Part shown: positions 8,021 to 15,813 of the stretch, in pieces
Layout: every line of letters starts with the position of its first letter
Position numbering within the stretch: the first letter of the stretch is position 1
Assembly: GCF_026340095.1 (NCBI RefSeq)
Contig: NZ_JAPEPO010000002.1
Location: 1,302,001 to 1,366,000 of the forward strand
DNA: 64,000 nucleotides
Origin: Streptomyces sp. NBC_01446
GTDB taxonomy: Bacteria; Actinomycetota; Actinomycetes; Streptomycetales; Streptomycetaceae
Direction of reading: 5' to 3'
Notes under the pieces: model-generated
The model's database searches: none
Told to the model about the DNA's origin: nothing
What the model saw: the letters and a program-made list of their open reading frames with translations, nothing else
Position numbers and translations under genes: made by a program

Positions 8021-9109
8021 ATGGACAGGCGGCACGGACCGGGCACCCAGGGAGCACGGGACTCGTACTTCGACAACGCGAAATACCTGACGATGGTGCT
8101 CGTGGCGTGTGGGCACGCGTGGGAGCCGCTGACGTACGGGAGCCGCACGGTGACGGCCGTGTATCTCGGTGTGTACGCCTTCCACATGCCGGCGTTCGCC
8201 CTCATATCCGGCTATTTCTCGCGGAGTTTCGACATGGCGCCGGGCCGGCTGCGCCGTCTCGTCGGCGGGGTCGTGGTGCCGTACGTGCTGTTCGAGATCG
8301 CGTACACGCTGTTCTACCGGTGGGCGCAGGACGATCCGGGGTATCCGATCAGCCTGCTCGACCCCTGGTATCTGATGTGGTTCCTGGTCGCGTTGTTCAT
8401 CTGGCGGCTCACCACTCCCCTCTGGCTGCAACTACGACACCCCGTGCCGGTCGCCCTGGCGCTGGCCGTGCTCGTGTCGATGACGCCGGACGCGGGCGGT
8501 GACCTGGCGCTCCAACGGGTGGTGGGTTTCCTGCCGTTCTTCGTCCTCGGACTGACGCTGCGGCCCGAGCACTTCGAGCGGCTGCGCACGCGGCGGGCCC
8601 GGCTGTGGGCGCTGCCCGTGGCGGCCGGGGCGCTGATCACCGCGTACGCGGTGGCTCCCTGGTTCGACGCGGGCTGGTTCTACCACCGGGGCAGCGTCAC
8701 CGGCCTCGGCGCCCCCGCCTGGGCGGGACTGGTCACGACACCGGGCCTGTTCGCCCTCGCCGTCGTCCTCAGCGCCTGCTTCCTGGCCTGGGTGCCGGGA
8801 CGGACGACACTGTTCACGACGCTGGGCACGGGGACGCTGTACGCGTACCTGCTGCACGGCTTCCTCATCAAGTCGTCGCGTTTCTGGGGCTGGTACGACC
8901 ACCCGTGGCTGCACACTCCGGCGGGTGAACTGGCGGTGACGGCCGCGGCGGTCGGCGTCATCACCGTTCTGTGCACGTCTCCTGTGCGGCGGGTCTTCCG
9001 GTTCGCCGTGGAGCCGCGCGTGCCGTGGGCGTTCCGGCGTGCGGAACCGGTTCGGGAGGCCGAACCGCCGGGGTCCGGCGTCCCCGGCGAGCGGGTCCTG
9101 CGCCCCTAG
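8021..9109 (+). CDS. Acyltransferase 3 family membrane protein
   Basis: A 362-residue polytopic membrane protein of the acyltransferase-3 (OafA/fucose-acetylase-like) family, which transfers acyl groups to sugars or other surface acceptors. It opens with the family pattern YFDNAKYLTMVLVACGHAWEPL (a histidine at the end of the first helix) and continues with FHMPAFALISGYFSR, another family signature. About ten hydrophobic helices follow and an Arg-rich cytoplasmic tail closes the protein. AAGGGG lies 5 nt before the ATG. The gene stands alone, so the acceptor is unknown. Confidence 0.85.
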   Translation: MDRRHGPGTQGARDSYFDNAKYLTMVLVACGHAWEPLTYGSRTVTAVYLGVYAFHMPAFALISGYFSRSFDMAPGRLRRLVGGVVVPYVLFEIAYTLFYRWAQDDPGYPISLLDPWYLMWFLVALFIWRLTTPLWLQLRHPVPVALALAVLVSMTPDAGGDLALQRVVGFLPFFVLGLTLRPEHFERLRTRRARLWALPVAAGALITAYAVAPWFDAGWFYHRGSVTGLGAPAWAGLVTTPGLFALAVVLSACFLAWVPGRTTLFTTLGTGTLYAYLLHGFLIKSSRFWGWYDHPWLHTPAGELAVTAAAVGVITVLCTSPVRRVFRFAVEPRVPWAFRRAEPVREAEPPGSGVPGERVLRP

Positions 9110-9182
9110 CCTGTGCCCGTTCGTGGGGCCTAAAGCGGGACCCACCCCGGGCCTCCCCCCGGACCTTCAGAAGGGCACTTCC

Positions 9183-9482
9183 GTGATCCGCACCCGTTTG
9201 CTCCGCTCCCGGCTCCTGCTGCCCGCCGCGCTGCTCCTCGCCTCCGTGCCCGCGCTCGGCGGGACGGCGCACGCGGGCGGGACGTGTTTCGCCACGCACG
9301 AGGACGCCCCGATCTACGCGGGCAACAACCCGTGGACGGACATCGTCGGCCATCTGGACCCGGGTGTCCCGGTCAACGGCACGCGGCAGGGCGCGGACGA
9401 GCTGTGGCAGGTCTCGCGCACGGACAACGGCGCGCCGCTCGGTTTCATGCGCGCCGCGGACCTCACCTGCGACGGCGGCTGA
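9183..9482 (+). CDS. Small secreted SH3-like protein
   Basis: A 99-residue exported protein starting at GTG after AAGGG. Residues 1-31 are a Sec signal peptide (Arg-rich start, long Leu/Ala core, cleavage after TAHA). The mature part has two cysteines (GTCFATHEDAP and ADLTCDGG) likely to form one disulfide, and a bacterial SH3-like pattern (ITTENGAPLGF-like strand near WQVSRTDNGAPLGFMRA). Such small secreted SH3 proteins are common in streptomycetes and are thought to bind cell-wall polymers. The 3' end overlaps the convergent DUF2470 gene by 20 bp. Confidence 0.8.
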   Translation: MIRTRLLRSRLLLPAALLLASVPALGGTAHAGGTCFATHEDAPIYAGNNPWTDIVGHLDPGVPVNGTRQGADELWQVSRTDNGAPLGFMRAADLTCDGG

Positions 9483-10158
9483 TCGCCTGCGCCGAGGAAA
9501 GCAGGGCGTGCATGCGCTCGTTCAGCTGTCCCAGGTCATCGGCGGGTGTGTGGAACGGGAGGCGTACGTCGGCCTGGCCGCGGACGCGTTCGAGCCGGAG
9601 GGTGAGCCCGTGCCGGTCGACGGCCAGGGGCTGGACCCGCACGACGCCGTGGAGGCTGTCCACGTCGACGAGCCGGGTGAGTTGTTCGACGGCTTCGGGG
9701 TGGCAGTCGGCGAGATGGGTGAGCAGACGGGGTTCGGCCGCGGTGAGGGGATCGGGTGCGGTCTCGGCGAGTTCGTCGAGTTCGATGCCCATGCGGCCGG
9801 TTCGTGTCTGGAGTACGGCGCGGATCGGCCTCAGCACGAACTGTTCGCCGTCGGGCTCGAGTGCCCCGGACAGCCACAGGCGCGCGCGGATCCGGTCCCT
9901 GACGGGCACCGGCGCGGCGTCCGCGAACTCGATGAGCGCGGTCGGTTCGCCGCGGGGCGCGCAGAGCATGGCGGCGGACAGAAGGCTGTCGGCCGGGGGC
10001 TGGATCCGTACCTCGCCCTCGTCGGTGACGCGATGGGATCCGACGAGGTACTCCCGCCCGATGTCCGTCGCCACTTCGCACGACCAGGCGGTGGCCAGAA
10101 TTGATCGCGCGCGTGCCGCCGCGGTGGGAGCGGCGGTACTGATCTGTCGGACACCCAT
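9463..10158 (-). CDS. DUF2470 domain protein, iron-regulated
   Basis: A 231-residue protein matching the DUF2470 pattern found in heme-utilisation and pyridoxamine-phosphate-oxidase-like proteins. The segment HPEAVEQLTRLVDVDSLHGVVRVQPLAVDRHGL is split here as HLADCHPEAVEQL, then VDSLHGV, then VDRHGLTLRL. The N-terminal half resembles the split-barrel fold (ALIEFADAAPVPVRDRIRARL region). A GAGGAGG ribosome site precedes ATG 10158, and an iron box directly upstream overlaps the expected promoter, so the gene should be derepressed under iron limitation. A role in heme or siderophore-iron handling is inference. Confidence 0.8.
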   Translation of the reverse strand: MGVRQISTAAPTAAARARSILATAWSCEVATDIGREYLVGSHRVTDEGEVRIQPPADSLLSAAMLCAPRGEPTALIEFADAAPVPVRDRIRARLWLSGALEPDGEQFVLRPIRAVLQTRTGRMGIELDELAETAPDPLTAAEPRLLTHLADCHPEAVEQLTRLVDVDSLHGVVRVQPLAVDRHGLTLRLERVRGQADVRLPFHTPADDLGQLNERMHALLSSAQAISRRRR

Positions 10159-10169
10159 CCGAACCTCCT

Positions 10170-10188
10170 CAGGTAAGCCTTGCCTAAC
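10170..10188 (-). promoter_or_regulatory. Iron box (DmdR1/IdeR-type operator)
   Basis: Read on the minus strand the site is TTAGGCAAGGCTTACCT, matching the actinobacterial iron-box consensus TTAGGTTAGGCTAACCT at most positions, with its dyad symmetry. It sits 12-30 bp upstream of the DUF2470 start codon, just above the ribosome site. This is the position for repression by a DtxR-family iron regulator. Confidence 0.8.
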
Positions 10189-10303
10189 TTATCCGAGGTT
10201 CGCAGAGGGGGCCAGTACGCGTGAGGGCGGCGAGCGCCACGCGATCGGGCGGTGAATATGCCATACGCCCACGCGCGTCGGCCGGGAGCGGCATCATGCC
10301 GCC

Positions 10304-10591
10304 ATGGACGGAACTGCCCTTCTGCGGGACCTCTTCACGCCGGACGAGTACGACACGGTCCGCTCGCACGCGGACCACCTGGGCGTGACGGTGGTCGAGT
10401 ACGTACGTCAGACGGCCGCCGAACGCGCCCTGGAACGACAGCACTTGGCGCGGGACCTGGAGGCGCAGGACCTGCGCCTCCTGGGAAAGCTGTCGATACC
10501 GCACGTCGAGCGCGGCCGCTGCGGCGAAGGACCTCCCGCGTTGCAACGATTCCTCGACTCCCTGGCGCATCCGCGGGAGACGAAGACCTGA
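10304..10591 (+). CDS. Small hypothetical protein
   Basis: A 95-residue hydrophilic protein with streptomycete codon bias. It has no signal peptide, no membrane segment and no motif I recognise. Its middle part (TPDEYDTVRSHADHLGVTVVEYVRQ) looks helical and is reminiscent of small ribbon-helix-helix or toxin-antitoxin-associated proteins, but that is only a resemblance. No strong ribosome site is visible. It is 53 bp upstream of the VanZ-like gene in the same direction. Confidence 0.5.
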   Translation: MDGTALLRDLFTPDEYDTVRSHADHLGVTVVEYVRQTAAERALERQHLARDLEAQDLRLLGKLSIPHVERGRCGEGPPALQRFLDSLAHPRETKT

Positions 10592-10644
10592 CGCGAAGGG
10601 GCCCGAGCCGGAATGGCCGGGGCTCACCGGGGCAACCGGCCCCC

Positions 10645-11301
10645 ATGACCCCAAAGACTGCGGCACGTCGGCGGAAGGGCCACGAACGTAAGGGCGCGGC
10701 ACGGAAGCGGGCGCCACGGAAGCCGGTGGCACGGAAGCCTGCGACCCGTAAGCCGTTGCCGTGGGGGCGGATCGTCGTCCGGGCGCTCATTGTCGGCTTC
10801 GCGTTCGTGGCCCTCGTGGCGTTCTCCGCGGTCCTCGCCCGGCTGACCCTGACGCCGTCCCCGGCGTCGGCGGACGTCGCGGGGTCCAACATGCGGCCGG
10901 GACATTCCCTGCGTCAGTACGCCGAGTCGTACACGTTCCTCGGCGCGTGCAAGCAGATCGGCGGGAATCTGCTGCTCGGCGCGCCCTTCGGGCTGCTGCT
11001 TCCGGTGCTTGTGGCGCGCAGGGGCCGCATGATGCGGGTGCTGGCCGTGACGGTCCTCGTCATGGTGCTCGTGGAGCTGGCGCAGGGCGCGATCGTCGAG
11101 GGGCGGGCCTTCGACGTGGACGACGTGATCCTGAACACGACGGGCGCCCTGATCGCCTACTTCTTGCTCGGGCGCCGCATCGGACACAGCTACCACGCCC
11201 TCGCACGGCCGTCGGGCCGTAACCGCTTGGCGATCAGGCTGCCGGGGAATGGGGCTCGGTACCGGGGAACACCCGGCGCCACAGGCGACGGAAGGAAGTG
11301 A
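10645..11301 (+). CDS. VanZ-like family membrane protein
   Basis: A 218-residue membrane protein. Residues 1-38 are an extremely basic Lys/Arg-rich cytoplasmic tail with repeated RKP units. Four hydrophobic segments follow. The family signature is the stretch VELAQGAIVEGRAFDVDDVILNT, split here as VELAQGAIVEGR then FDVDDVILNTTGALIAY, near residues 145-175. VanZ relatives include the teicoplanin-resistance protein, but most chromosomal copies have no defined role. The stop lies just before the ATG of the next gene, which suggests coupled translation. Confidence 0.82.
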   Translation: MTPKTAARRRKGHERKGAARKRAPRKPVARKPATRKPLPWGRIVVRALIVGFAFVALVAFSAVLARLTLTPSPASADVAGSNMRPGHSLRQYAESYTFLGACKQIGGNLLLGAPFGLLLPVLVARRGRMMRVLAVTVLVMVLVELAQGAIVEGRAFDVDDVILNTTGALIAYFLLGRRIGHSYHALARPSGRNRLAIRLPGNGARYRGTPGATGDGRK

Positions 11302-11306
11302 TCGTC

Positions 11307-11708
11307 ATGCGTGCGCTCAAGCGCGCCGTTCGGCGGCCCGCGCGCGTGGAGTACCTCTTGCCGCAGGGCTCGGGCTCGGCCCGCTGGGCCCGGCACCTCA
11401 CCCATGACTTTCTCGCGGGACGGAGCGCGGGCGGCGCGCACGACGCGGTGCTCGTCGTGTCGGAGCTGGTCGCCAACGCGGCCCGGATCAAGGGCAGTCA
11501 CTGCCGCATGAGTCTGTGCCTGGACGCGGACGAGCTGACCGTCTCGGTCCACGACGACAGCCCGCACCACCCGCGCCTCAAGCCGGCTTCGCTGTCCGCG
11601 GAGTCGGGCCGCGGCATCTCGCTCGTCGGCGCGCTGTCGCGTCGTATGAGTGTGGTGAGCGACCCCTACGGCGGAAAGACGGTACGCGCCGTACTCGCCC
11701 ACCCCTGA
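11307..11708 (+). CDS. RsbW-like ATP-binding protein (anti-sigma regulatory kinase fold)
   Basis: A 133-residue single HATPase_c domain protein of the RsbW/SpoIIAB type abundant in Streptomyces. The N box is VVSELVANAARI (the Asn is the Mg-binding residue), followed by LTVSVHDDSPHHPR (D-x-S/G-P) and SGRGISLVGALS (G2 box). ATG 11307 is favoured because GGAAGGAAG ends 8 nt upstream; GTG 11298 overlaps the previous stop but is too close to that site. Partners (sigma or anti-anti-sigma factor) are not adjacent, so it may be an orphan regulator. Confidence 0.85.
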   Translation: MRALKRAVRRPARVEYLLPQGSGSARWARHLTHDFLAGRSAGGAHDAVLVVSELVANAARIKGSHCRMSLCLDADELTVSVHDDSPHHPRLKPASLSAESGRGISLVGALSRRMSVVSDPYGGKTVRAVLAHP

Positions 11709-11722
11709 CGGCCGGGGAGCAC

Positions 11723-11752
11723 CCGGGCGGCAGCACTCCGTCTGCCGCCCGG
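11723..11752. terminator. Bidirectional hairpin terminator
   Basis: A perfect 11-bp inverted repeat, CCGGGCGGCAG and CTGCCGCCCGG, with an 8-nt loop. It lies between the convergent RsbW-like gene and MBL hydrolase gene. There is no T-tract, as is common in streptomycetes. Confidence 0.7.
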
Positions 11753-11767
11753 CCCGGATCGCCCGGC

Positions 11768-12400
11768 TCAGTGCCCCCTGGCCATCCACTCCTCCAGGTG
11801 AGGCGCCTCGGCCCCGATGGTCGTGCTGTCGCCGTGCCCGGTCCGTGCGACGGTCTCCGGCGGCAGCGTGAGGAGCCGCTCCCTGATCGACTCGACGATG
11901 GTCGGGAAGTCGCTGAACGACCGGCCCGTCGCCCCGGGGCCACCCGCGAACAGGGTGTCGCCGGTGAAGACGGCACCGAGGTCCGGCGCGTACAGGCTGA
12001 CCGCGCCGTGGCAGTGCCCCGGCGTGTGGAGCACAGTCAACTCCACGCCCGCCACGGTCAGTTGCTGCCCGTCGGCGAGGTCTCCGTCAGGTGAGCGGTC
12101 CGGGTGCTTCTGCTTCCACAGCTCCGTGTCCGCGGGGTGCAGAAGGATCGGCGCCCCGGTGCGCTCGGCGAGTGCGGGTGCCGCGTCGATGTGGTCGTCG
12201 TGGGCGTGGGTGCACACGATGGCGACGAGCCGCCGGTCGCCCACGGCCTCGGCGATCGCGTCGGCGTCGTGCGCCGCGTCGATGACGACGACCTCGCTGT
12301 CGTCCCCGACGATCCATACGTTGTTGTCGACGTCCCAGGTGCCCCCGTCTAGGGAGAACGTGCCGGACGTGACGAGGTGTTCGATGCGCGCGCCCGCCAT
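11768..12400 (-). CDS. MBL-fold metallohydrolase partnering the mycothiol dehydrogenase
   Basis: A 210-residue glyoxalase-II-like metallo-beta-lactamase-fold hydrolase. The metal motif THAHDDH is at about residue 80, with later ligands His in LHTPGHCHG and Asp in VFTGDTLFAG. Its ATG overlaps the TGA of the mycothiol dehydrogenase by one base (TGATG), so translation is coupled. In actinobacteria this pair converts S-hydroxymethyl-mycothiol to S-formyl-mycothiol, and the second gene is the presumed thioester hydrolase releasing formate and mycothiol. That last step is inference from context. Cytoplasmic. Confidence 0.88.
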   Translation of the reverse strand: MAGARIEHLVTSGTFSLDGGTWDVDNNVWIVGDDSEVVVIDAAHDADAIAEAVGDRRLVAIVCTHAHDDHIDAAPALAERTGAPILLHPADTELWKQKHPDRSPDGDLADGQQLTVAGVELTVLHTPGHCHGAVSLYAPDLGAVFTGDTLFAGGPGATGRSFSDFPTIVESIRERLLTLPPETVARTGHGDSTTIGAEAPHLEEWMARGH

Positions 12401-13485
12401 CAGAAGATCACCACCGAGCGCAGCACGTCGCCGTGGTGCATCCGCTCGAACGCCTTCTCCACGTCCTCCAGGGCGATCGTCTCGGTCACGAACGTGTCGA
12501 GGTCGAGCCGGCCCTGCCGGTAGAGGTCGATCAGCATCGGGAAGTCGCGCGAGGGCAGACAGTCGCCGTACCAGGACGACTTGAGCGCGCCGCCGCGTCC
12601 GAACACGTCCAGCAGGGGCAGTTCGAGCTGCATCTCGGGCGTGGGGACGCCGACGAGGACGACGGTCCCGGCGAGGTCGCGGGCGTAGAAGGCCTGCTTG
12701 TAGGTCTCCGGGCGGCCGACCGCCTCGATGACGACGTCGGCGCCGAACCCGCCGGTCAGCTCGCGTACGGCCTCGACCGGATCGGTGGAACGGGAGTTGA
12801 CGGTGTGCGTGGCGCCGAGCTTCTTCGCCGTCGCCAGCTTCTTGTCGTCGATGTCGATGGCGATGATCTTCCCGGCGCCGGCCAGGTGGGCGCCGGTCAC
12901 GGCCGCCGCGCCGACACCTCCGCAGCCGATGACGGCGACGGAGTCGCCGCGGCCCACGTTGCCGGTGTTGATGGCGGCGCCGAGGCCGGCCATGACGCCG
13001 CAGCCGAGCAGACCCGCGGCGGCGGGCGACGCCTCCGGGTCGACCTTGGTGCACTGGCCGGCGGCGACGAGCGTCTTCTCGGCGAACGCGCCGATGCCGA
13101 GCGCGGGCGAGAGCTCCGTGCCGTCGAGGAGCGTCATCTTCTGCTTCGCGTTGTGCGTGTCGAAGCAGTACTGGGGGCGCCCGCGCAGGCAGGCACGGCA
13201 CTGGCCGCACACGGCACGCCAGTTGAGGATCACGAAGTCGCCCGGCGCCACCTCGGTGACACCGTCTCCGACCGCCTCGACGACACCGGCCGCCTCATGA
13301 CCGAGCAGGAACGGGAACTCGTCGTTGATCCCGCCCTCCCGGTAGTGCAGGTCGGTATGACAGACCCCGCACGCCTGGACCTTGACCACGGCCTCACCGG
13401 GCCCGGGATCCGGCACGACGATCGTCTCGATCCGCACCGGCTCACCCTTGGCCCGCGCGATCACGCCTCGAACCTGCTGCGCCAT
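12400..13485 (-). CDS. mscR: S-(hydroxymethyl)mycothiol dehydrogenase
   Basis: A 361-residue class III zinc alcohol dehydrogenase that oxidises the formaldehyde-mycothiol adduct with NAD+. The catalytic zinc site is GVCHTDLHYREGG (Cys, about residue 40) plus GHEAAGVVEAVG and the later GCGVMAG. The structural zinc cysteines are in CGQCRACLRGRPQYC. The Rossmann motif is GCGGVGAAAV at about residue 183. Length and the start MAQQVRGVIARAKGEPV fit the mycothiol branch and not the glutathione branch. It is followed without a gap by the MBL hydrolase. No regulator is adjacent. Confidence 0.9.
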   Translation of the reverse strand: MAQQVRGVIARAKGEPVRIETIVVPDPGPGEAVVKVQACGVCHTDLHYREGGINDEFPFLLGHEAAGVVEAVGDGVTEVAPGDFVILNWRAVCGQCRACLRGRPQYCFDTHNAKQKMTLLDGTELSPALGIGAFAEKTLVAAGQCTKVDPEASPAAAGLLGCGVMAGLGAAINTGNVGRGDSVAVIGCGGVGAAAVTGAHLAGAGKIIAIDIDDKKLATAKKLGATHTVNSRSTDPVEAVRELTGGFGADVVIEAVGRPETYKQAFYARDLAGTVVLVGVPTPEMQLELPLLDVFGRGGALKSSWYGDCLPSRDFPMLIDLYRQGRLDLDTFVTETIALEDVEKAFERMHHGDVLRSVVIF

Positions 13486-13602
13486 GACGATCAGCCCTCC
13501 ACTCGCTCGCTCGTTCGTTCTTCGCCATCTTCACAGATGGGCCGCCGGTTCCGGGCCGGGGTGACGAGGAGAGCGGCCGCACGGGTCGCTAGCATCCGAA
13601 GC

Positions 13603-14094
13603 ATGTCTGTCTACGAGAACGTCGAGATCGCCGCCCTCCAGGGCGGCCCCGCCGACCTCCCCCAGTACGAGGGCAAGGCCGTCCTCATCGTCAATGTGGC
13701 CTCGAAGTGCGGTCTCACCCCGCAGTACGCGGCCCTGGAGCAGCTCCACGCCGAGTACGTGGGCCGCGGCTTCAGCGTGCTCGGGGTCCCCTGCAACCAG
13801 TTCATGGGCCAGGAGCCCGGCAGCGCCGAGGAGATCGCCGAGTTCTGCTCGGCGACGTACGGGGTGACGTTCCCGATGACCGAGAAGGTCGAGGTGAACG
13901 GCGAGGGGCGCCACCCGCTGTACGAGCGTCTGGTCACCACGGCGGACGCGGAGGGCCACGACGGGGACATCCGCTGGAACTTCGAGAAGTTCGTGCTCTC
14001 CCCCAAGGGTGAGGTCGTCGCCCGCTTCTCGCCGCAGGTGGTCCCGGACGCTCCCGAGGTGATCGCCGCGATCGAGGCCAACCTTCCGCAGTAG
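13603..14094 (+). CDS. Glutathione-peroxidase-family thiol peroxidase
   Basis: A 163-residue peroxidase. The active-site cysteine is in VASKCGLTPQY (about residue 36), followed by the family signature VLGVPCNQFMGQEPG with the catalytic Gln and a second Cys, and WNFEKFVLSPKG with the catalytic Trp and Asn. Since actinobacteria lack glutathione, the real reductant is probably thioredoxin or mycothiol/mycoredoxin; this follows from family knowledge. It is cytoplasmic, with normal length, and divergent from the mycothiol dehydrogenase with a 117-bp gap. Confidence 0.9.
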   Translation: MSVYENVEIAALQGGPADLPQYEGKAVLIVNVASKCGLTPQYAALEQLHAEYVGRGFSVLGVPCNQFMGQEPGSAEEIAEFCSATYGVTFPMTEKVEVNGEGRHPLYERLVTTADAEGHDGDIRWNFEKFVLSPKGEVVARFSPQVVPDAPEVIAAIEANLPQ

Positions 14095-14107
14095 GTATCC
14101 GGCGCGG

Positions 14108-14129
14108 GCGGGGCTGCGTTTCGCCCCGC
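14108..14129. terminator. Possible terminator after the peroxidase gene
   Basis: GCGGGGC (14108-14114) can pair with GCCCCGC (14123-14129) across an 8-nt loop, 14 bp after the stop codon. A short stem and no T-tract make this tentative. Confidence 0.4.
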
Positions 14130-14259
14130 TCGTCTCCTGCGAGCCGCGCACCGAGCAGTCGGCGCGGGGCCCGCGACGGAGCGGGTCGGGGCCGAAGGCG
14201 GCCGGCGCAAACCCCTCCTCCGCGGCGCGGTCTCGCGGCGCTCCGCCGTTTCCACGACA

Positions 14260-15792
14260 ATGGCTGCGATGACGTCCGCACCCGTCGAATCCACTCCCGG
14301 AATCCGGCTTTCCTCCGCCAGAGGCCGCTGGATCCTCGCCTGTGTCGTCCTGGCTTCCGGGATGGCGATGCTCGACGGCACGGTGGTGAACGTCGCCCTG
14401 CCGACGATCGGGCGCGACCTCGACGCCTCCCTGTCGAGCCTCCAGTGGGTCGTGAACGCCTACATGCTGACGCTGTCCGCCCTGCTCCTGTGGGGCGGCG
14501 CGCTCGGCGACCGGATCGGGCGGCGGCGCACACTGGTGCTCGGCGTGGGCTGGTTCGCGGTCGCGTCGGCGCTGTGCGGGCTAGCCCCCGACCAGGGGGT
14601 CCTCATCGCGGCCCGCGCGCTGCAGGGTGTCGGCGGTGCGCTCCTGACACCGGGGTCACTGGCCCTCGTACGGTCCTCGTTCTGCCCCGGGGACCAGTCG
14701 CGGGCCGTGGGCGCCTGGTCGGGGCTCACGGGTGTGGCGGGTGCGCTGGGACCGTTCCTCGGCGGTTATCTGATCGACGGCCCCGGATGGCGGTGGATCT
14801 TCCTGATCAATGTGCCGCTGGCCGTGGTCGTGCTGCTGATCGCGGTGCGGCACGTGCCGGAGAGTCGTGAGGCCGGGGTCGCCGGGACCCGCTTCGACAT
14901 GGCGGGGGCCACGCTCGCCGCCCTGTGCCTGGTGGGCGTCAGTTACGCGCTCATCGGGTCGTCCGGCGGCGCGTCCGCCGTGTCGACGGCGCTGCCCGCT
15001 GTGCTCGGTGTCGCCGCCGGCGTCACCTTCGTCGCCGTGGAGCGCCGGCGCGCAAACCCGATGCTGCCGCCCTCACTGTTCCGCTCGCGGCTGTTCAGCG
15101 CGGCCAACGCGATGACGCTGTGCCTGTACGCGGCGATCGGCGGCATCCTGTTCCTGCTGCCTGTACAGCTCCAGATCGCGCTCGGCTACAGCGCGCTGCA
15201 AGCGGGTGTCGCGACGCTGCCGATCACCGTCCTGATGCTGCTCCTCTCCCCCCGTGCCGGCGATCTCGCGCGCCGTGTCGGGCCGACGCCGCCCCTGGTC
15301 GCCGGGCCCCTGATCGCGGCGGTGGGCCTGCTCCTGATGCTGCGGATCGAGCCCGGCTCGTCGTACGTGGCCGATATCCTGCCCGCGGTGGCGATCCTCG
15401 GCCTGGGCATGAGCGTGTTCGTCGCGCCCCTGACGGCCACGGTCCTGGCGTCGGTCGAGCCGGGCCGCGCCGGGCTCGCCAGCGGCGTCAACAACACGGC
15501 GGCCCGTATCGCGCAGCTCCTCGTGGTGGCGGCGCTGCCGCTGGCGGTCGGGCTGTCCGGGGACGCGTACACGCAGCCGGATTCCGTGAACACGTCATTC
15601 CACCGGGCCGCCCTGGGCTGCGCCCTGCTGTTCGCACTGGGTTCGGCGACGGCCCTCGTGTTCATCCGTCCGGCGGCGGTCCGCCCGCGACTGGAGGAGG
15701 CGCCGAAGCCGCAGTGCCGCTCGCATCTCGGCGTGGCGGCACCGGCTTTGGAACCCGGGACGCACGAGGGGGACCAGCGGAAGGTGCCGTAG
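14260..15792 (+). CDS. MFS transporter, DHA2 (14-helix) drug exporter family
   Basis: A 510-residue proton-coupled exporter of the EmrB/QacA type in the cytoplasmic membrane. Helix 1 carries the family sequence MAMLDGTVVNVALPTIGRDL (motif D1), loop 2-3 carries GALGDRIGRRR (motif A), and motif C follows in helix 5 (GVAGALGPFLGGYLID). The tail is hydrophilic. Codon 1 (ATG 14260) or ATG 14269 could start translation; no strong ribosome site separates them. The substrate is unknown and no TetR neighbour is present. It converges on the ssuD-like gene with a 21-bp gap. Confidence 0.9.
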   Translation: MAAMTSAPVESTPGIRLSSARGRWILACVVLASGMAMLDGTVVNVALPTIGRDLDASLSSLQWVVNAYMLTLSALLLWGGALGDRIGRRRTLVLGVGWFAVASALCGLAPDQGVLIAARALQGVGGALLTPGSLALVRSSFCPGDQSRAVGAWSGLTGVAGALGPFLGGYLIDGPGWRWIFLINVPLAVVVLLIAVRHVPESREAGVAGTRFDMAGATLAALCLVGVSYALIGSSGGASAVSTALPAVLGVAAGVTFVAVERRRANPMLPPSLFRSRLFSAANAMTLCLYAAIGGILFLLPVQLQIALGYSALQAGVATLPITVLMLLLSPRAGDLARRVGPTPPLVAGPLIAAVGLLLMLRIEPGSSYVADILPAVAILGLGMSVFVAPLTATVLASVEPGRAGLASGVNNTAARIAQLLVVAALPLAVGLSGDAYTQPDSVNTSFHRAALGCALLFALGSATALVFIRPAAVRPRLEEAPKPQCRSHLGVAAPALEPGTHEGDQRKVP

Positions 15793-15813
15793 CGGCGGGG
15801 CGTGCGGACCGGC

